Source of the DNA: an uncultured Cytophagales bacterium
GTDB taxonomy: Bacteria; Bacteroidota; Bacteroidia; Cytophagales; Amoebophilaceae
Reading direction: 5' to 3'
Length of the DNA: 5,770 nt
NCBI GenBank assembly: GCA_905479855.1
Contig: CAJQOF010000065.1
Coordinates: 1 to 5,770, forward strand
The notes beneath the pieces were generated by a model. It did no database searches. It had not been told where the DNA came from and worked only from the letters and a program-made list of their open reading frames with translations. Positions 4,873-5,770 of this stretch are shown in pieces. Every line of letters starts with the position of its first letter. Position 1 is the first letter of the stretch. Made by a program: the position numbers and the translations under genes.

Positions 4873-5770
4873 ATGCAGATCTATCACTTTCACATTATCC
4901 TACTCTTGGCTCTTGGGGCCGCCTTTGGCGCTATCCCACTCCAGGCCAAACCAACGCTGGTTAACCAAGCTATTGCAGCGTTTGAGGCGGAAGACTTTCC
5001 TGAAGCCAGCGCGCTTATTGACCAAGCAACAGAGGGAGGGGCTATTGGGCCGGATGCCGGGTGCTGGTACTATAGGGGGGTAATCTATGAAAAACTGTTG
5101 CGTAGCAAAATTGCTACGGACGAAGCTCCAGCGCTTTTTGAGGAGACCTTGGCTGCTTATAACCGCGTGCTTGCAACTGCACCCCAAGCGTCGCAGTACC
5201 ATAGCTTTGCGCAGATGAATCTTGGTGGCTTGTGGGCTTACTATCTAGACCGGGGTAGGCGGTATTATAAGCAAGAAAACTTTGAAAGCGCTATCATGCA
5301 GTTTCAGTATTGCAGGAGAATTAGCGCCAATGATCCCTATGCTGATTTGTACACCGCTGTGGCGGCACACCAACAAGAGGAGTATGACCTGGCACTAAGT
5401 AGCTATACCAGCTATATGGCGGCAAAAAAAACTGTGCCGACTGCTGTATACCATGCGCTTGCTCGCCTTACTGCAACTTTCCTAAAGGACCCTGATGAAG
5501 CGCTTGCGATTTTAGAAAAGGGCCTGGCAGAATATCCATTTAATAACAATCTACTGCATGAGGAAGTGGCCATATATACCACTATGGGTACAACCGCTGT
5601 GCAAGCGCAACTGCTAAAAAAGGAAACTGAAACAAACACGGCTGTGGCCTGCTATCAATTAGGGTATTGGTATGGCCAGCAAGAGCGGGAGGAAGAAGCC
5701 CTTGTGCTGTACCAAAAAGCGGGTATGCTAGACCCTCAGCACGTTGAACCGTTTCGCCAGCAGGGCATTG
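4873..5770 (+). CDS. Exported tetratricopeptide-repeat protein, 3' end outside the window
   Basis: The frame is open from the ATG at 4873 to the right edge without a stop, giving 299 residues of a longer protein. Residues 1-25 look like a type I signal peptide (MQIYHF, then HIILLLALGAAFGA, then a cleavage site near LQA|KPT), so the product is probably periplasmic or on the outer envelope. The rest is helical with TPR-like repeats, for example NQAIAAFEAEDFPEASALID (31-50), KQENFESAIMQFQYCRRISANDP (133-155), EEYDLALSSYTSYMA (169-183), DPDEALAILEKGLAEYP (206-222) and the best one, YQLGYWYGQQEREEEALVLY onward to DPQ (261-289). TPR arrays are protein-protein scaffolds; no enzymatic domain is seen and the partner cannot be named. 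There is no lipobox. The frame is open upstream to the HsdR_N stop, but no other good start exists, and 4873 is the start that gives a signal peptide. No clear Shine-Dalgarno. A near-palindrome at 5101-5118 encodes RSKIAT (77-82). Confidence 0.85.
   Translation, partial: MQIYHFHIILLLALGAAFGAIPLQAKPTLVNQAIAAFEAEDFPEASALIDQATEGGAIGPDAGCWYYRGVIYEKLLRSKIATDEAPALFEETLAAYNRVLATAPQASQYHSFAQMNLGGLWAYYLDRGRRYYKQENFESAIMQFQYCRRISANDPYADLYTAVAAHQQEEYDLALSSYTSYMAAKKTVPTAVYHALARLTATFLKDPDEALAILEKGLAEYPFNNNLLHEEVAIYTTMGTTAVQAQLLKKETETNTAVACYQLGYWYGQQEREEEALVLYQKAGMLDPQHVEPFRQQGI
5101..5118 (+). repeat. 18-bp near-perfect palindrome inside the TPR gene
   Basis: CGTAGCAA (5101-5108) and TTGCTACG (5111-5118) are exact inverted repeats separated only by AA. 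As RNA it can form a 7-bp hairpin with a 4-base loop. It lies in coding sequence and keeps the frame. Symmetric DNA like this could be a protein-binding site, but nothing else supports that. Confidence 0.55.

Noticed and set aside
4820..5083. Plus-strand open frame of 87 codons at the start of the TPR gene
   Set aside because: It overlaps the signal peptide and first repeats of the TPR protein in another frame and has a low-complexity Arg/Ser/Leu-rich product.
4900..5202. Minus-strand open frame of 100 codons opposite the TPR gene
   Set aside because: No domain or signal; antisense shadow of the TPR coding frame.

Overview
The window carries five protein-coding genes, all on the + strand and closely packed: a secreted DUF6624-type protein, the transpeptidase MrdA (PBP2), its glycosyltransferase partner RodA, a small stand-alone HsdR N-terminal (PD-(D/E)xK nuclease-fold) protein, and the first ~300 residues of a secreted tetratricopeptide-repeat (TPR) protein that runs off the right edge. 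No rRNA, tRNA, CRISPR array or transposase gene is visible. The PBP2 has the Bacteroidota-like CHPHP stretch between its SxxK and SxN motifs, and the HsdR_N protein closely resembles the ~150-residue form I associate with Bacteroidota, so I read this as Bacteroidota. An Amoebophilaceae-like (Cardinium/Amoebophilus) endosymbiont is one possibility, but that is a guess. A hand count on a few lines puts G+C in the mid-40s percent, slightly higher in the last gene.

Layout. Positions 1-123 are a non-coding leader with a sequence resembling an IS5/IS903-type terminal repeat (23-40) and a small imperfect hairpin. The DUF6624 gene follows (to 1161), then after 28 bases mrdA (1190-2989). rodA (2986-4266) starts on a TTG that overlaps the mrdA stop and has a strong Shine-Dalgarno. 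The HsdR_N gene (4279-4731) starts on GTG 12 bases after rodA. A 141-base gap follows, with a three-copy 13-bp tandem repeat at its left end and a small dyad. The truncated TPR gene starts at 4873.

Function. MrdA and RodA together form the lateral-wall (elongasome) peptidoglycan synthase: RodA polymerises glycan from lipid II and PBP2 crosslinks it. All catalytic motifs are intact, so the organism probably still makes peptidoglycan. mreC/mreD, which usually sit just upstream of mrdA in this phylum, are not there; the DUF6624 gene occupies that place. The two flanking exported helical-repeat proteins may act in the envelope, but nothing in the sequence links them to wall synthesis beyond position.

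No clearly new system is evident. The points most worth a second look are the 13-bp triplication that sets the HsdR_N stop codon, a Cys/His cluster in PBP2 that could bind metal or form a disulfide, a perfect 10-bp inverted repeat inside mrdA, the stand-alone nuclease-fold gene next to wall genes, and the IS-end-like leader.
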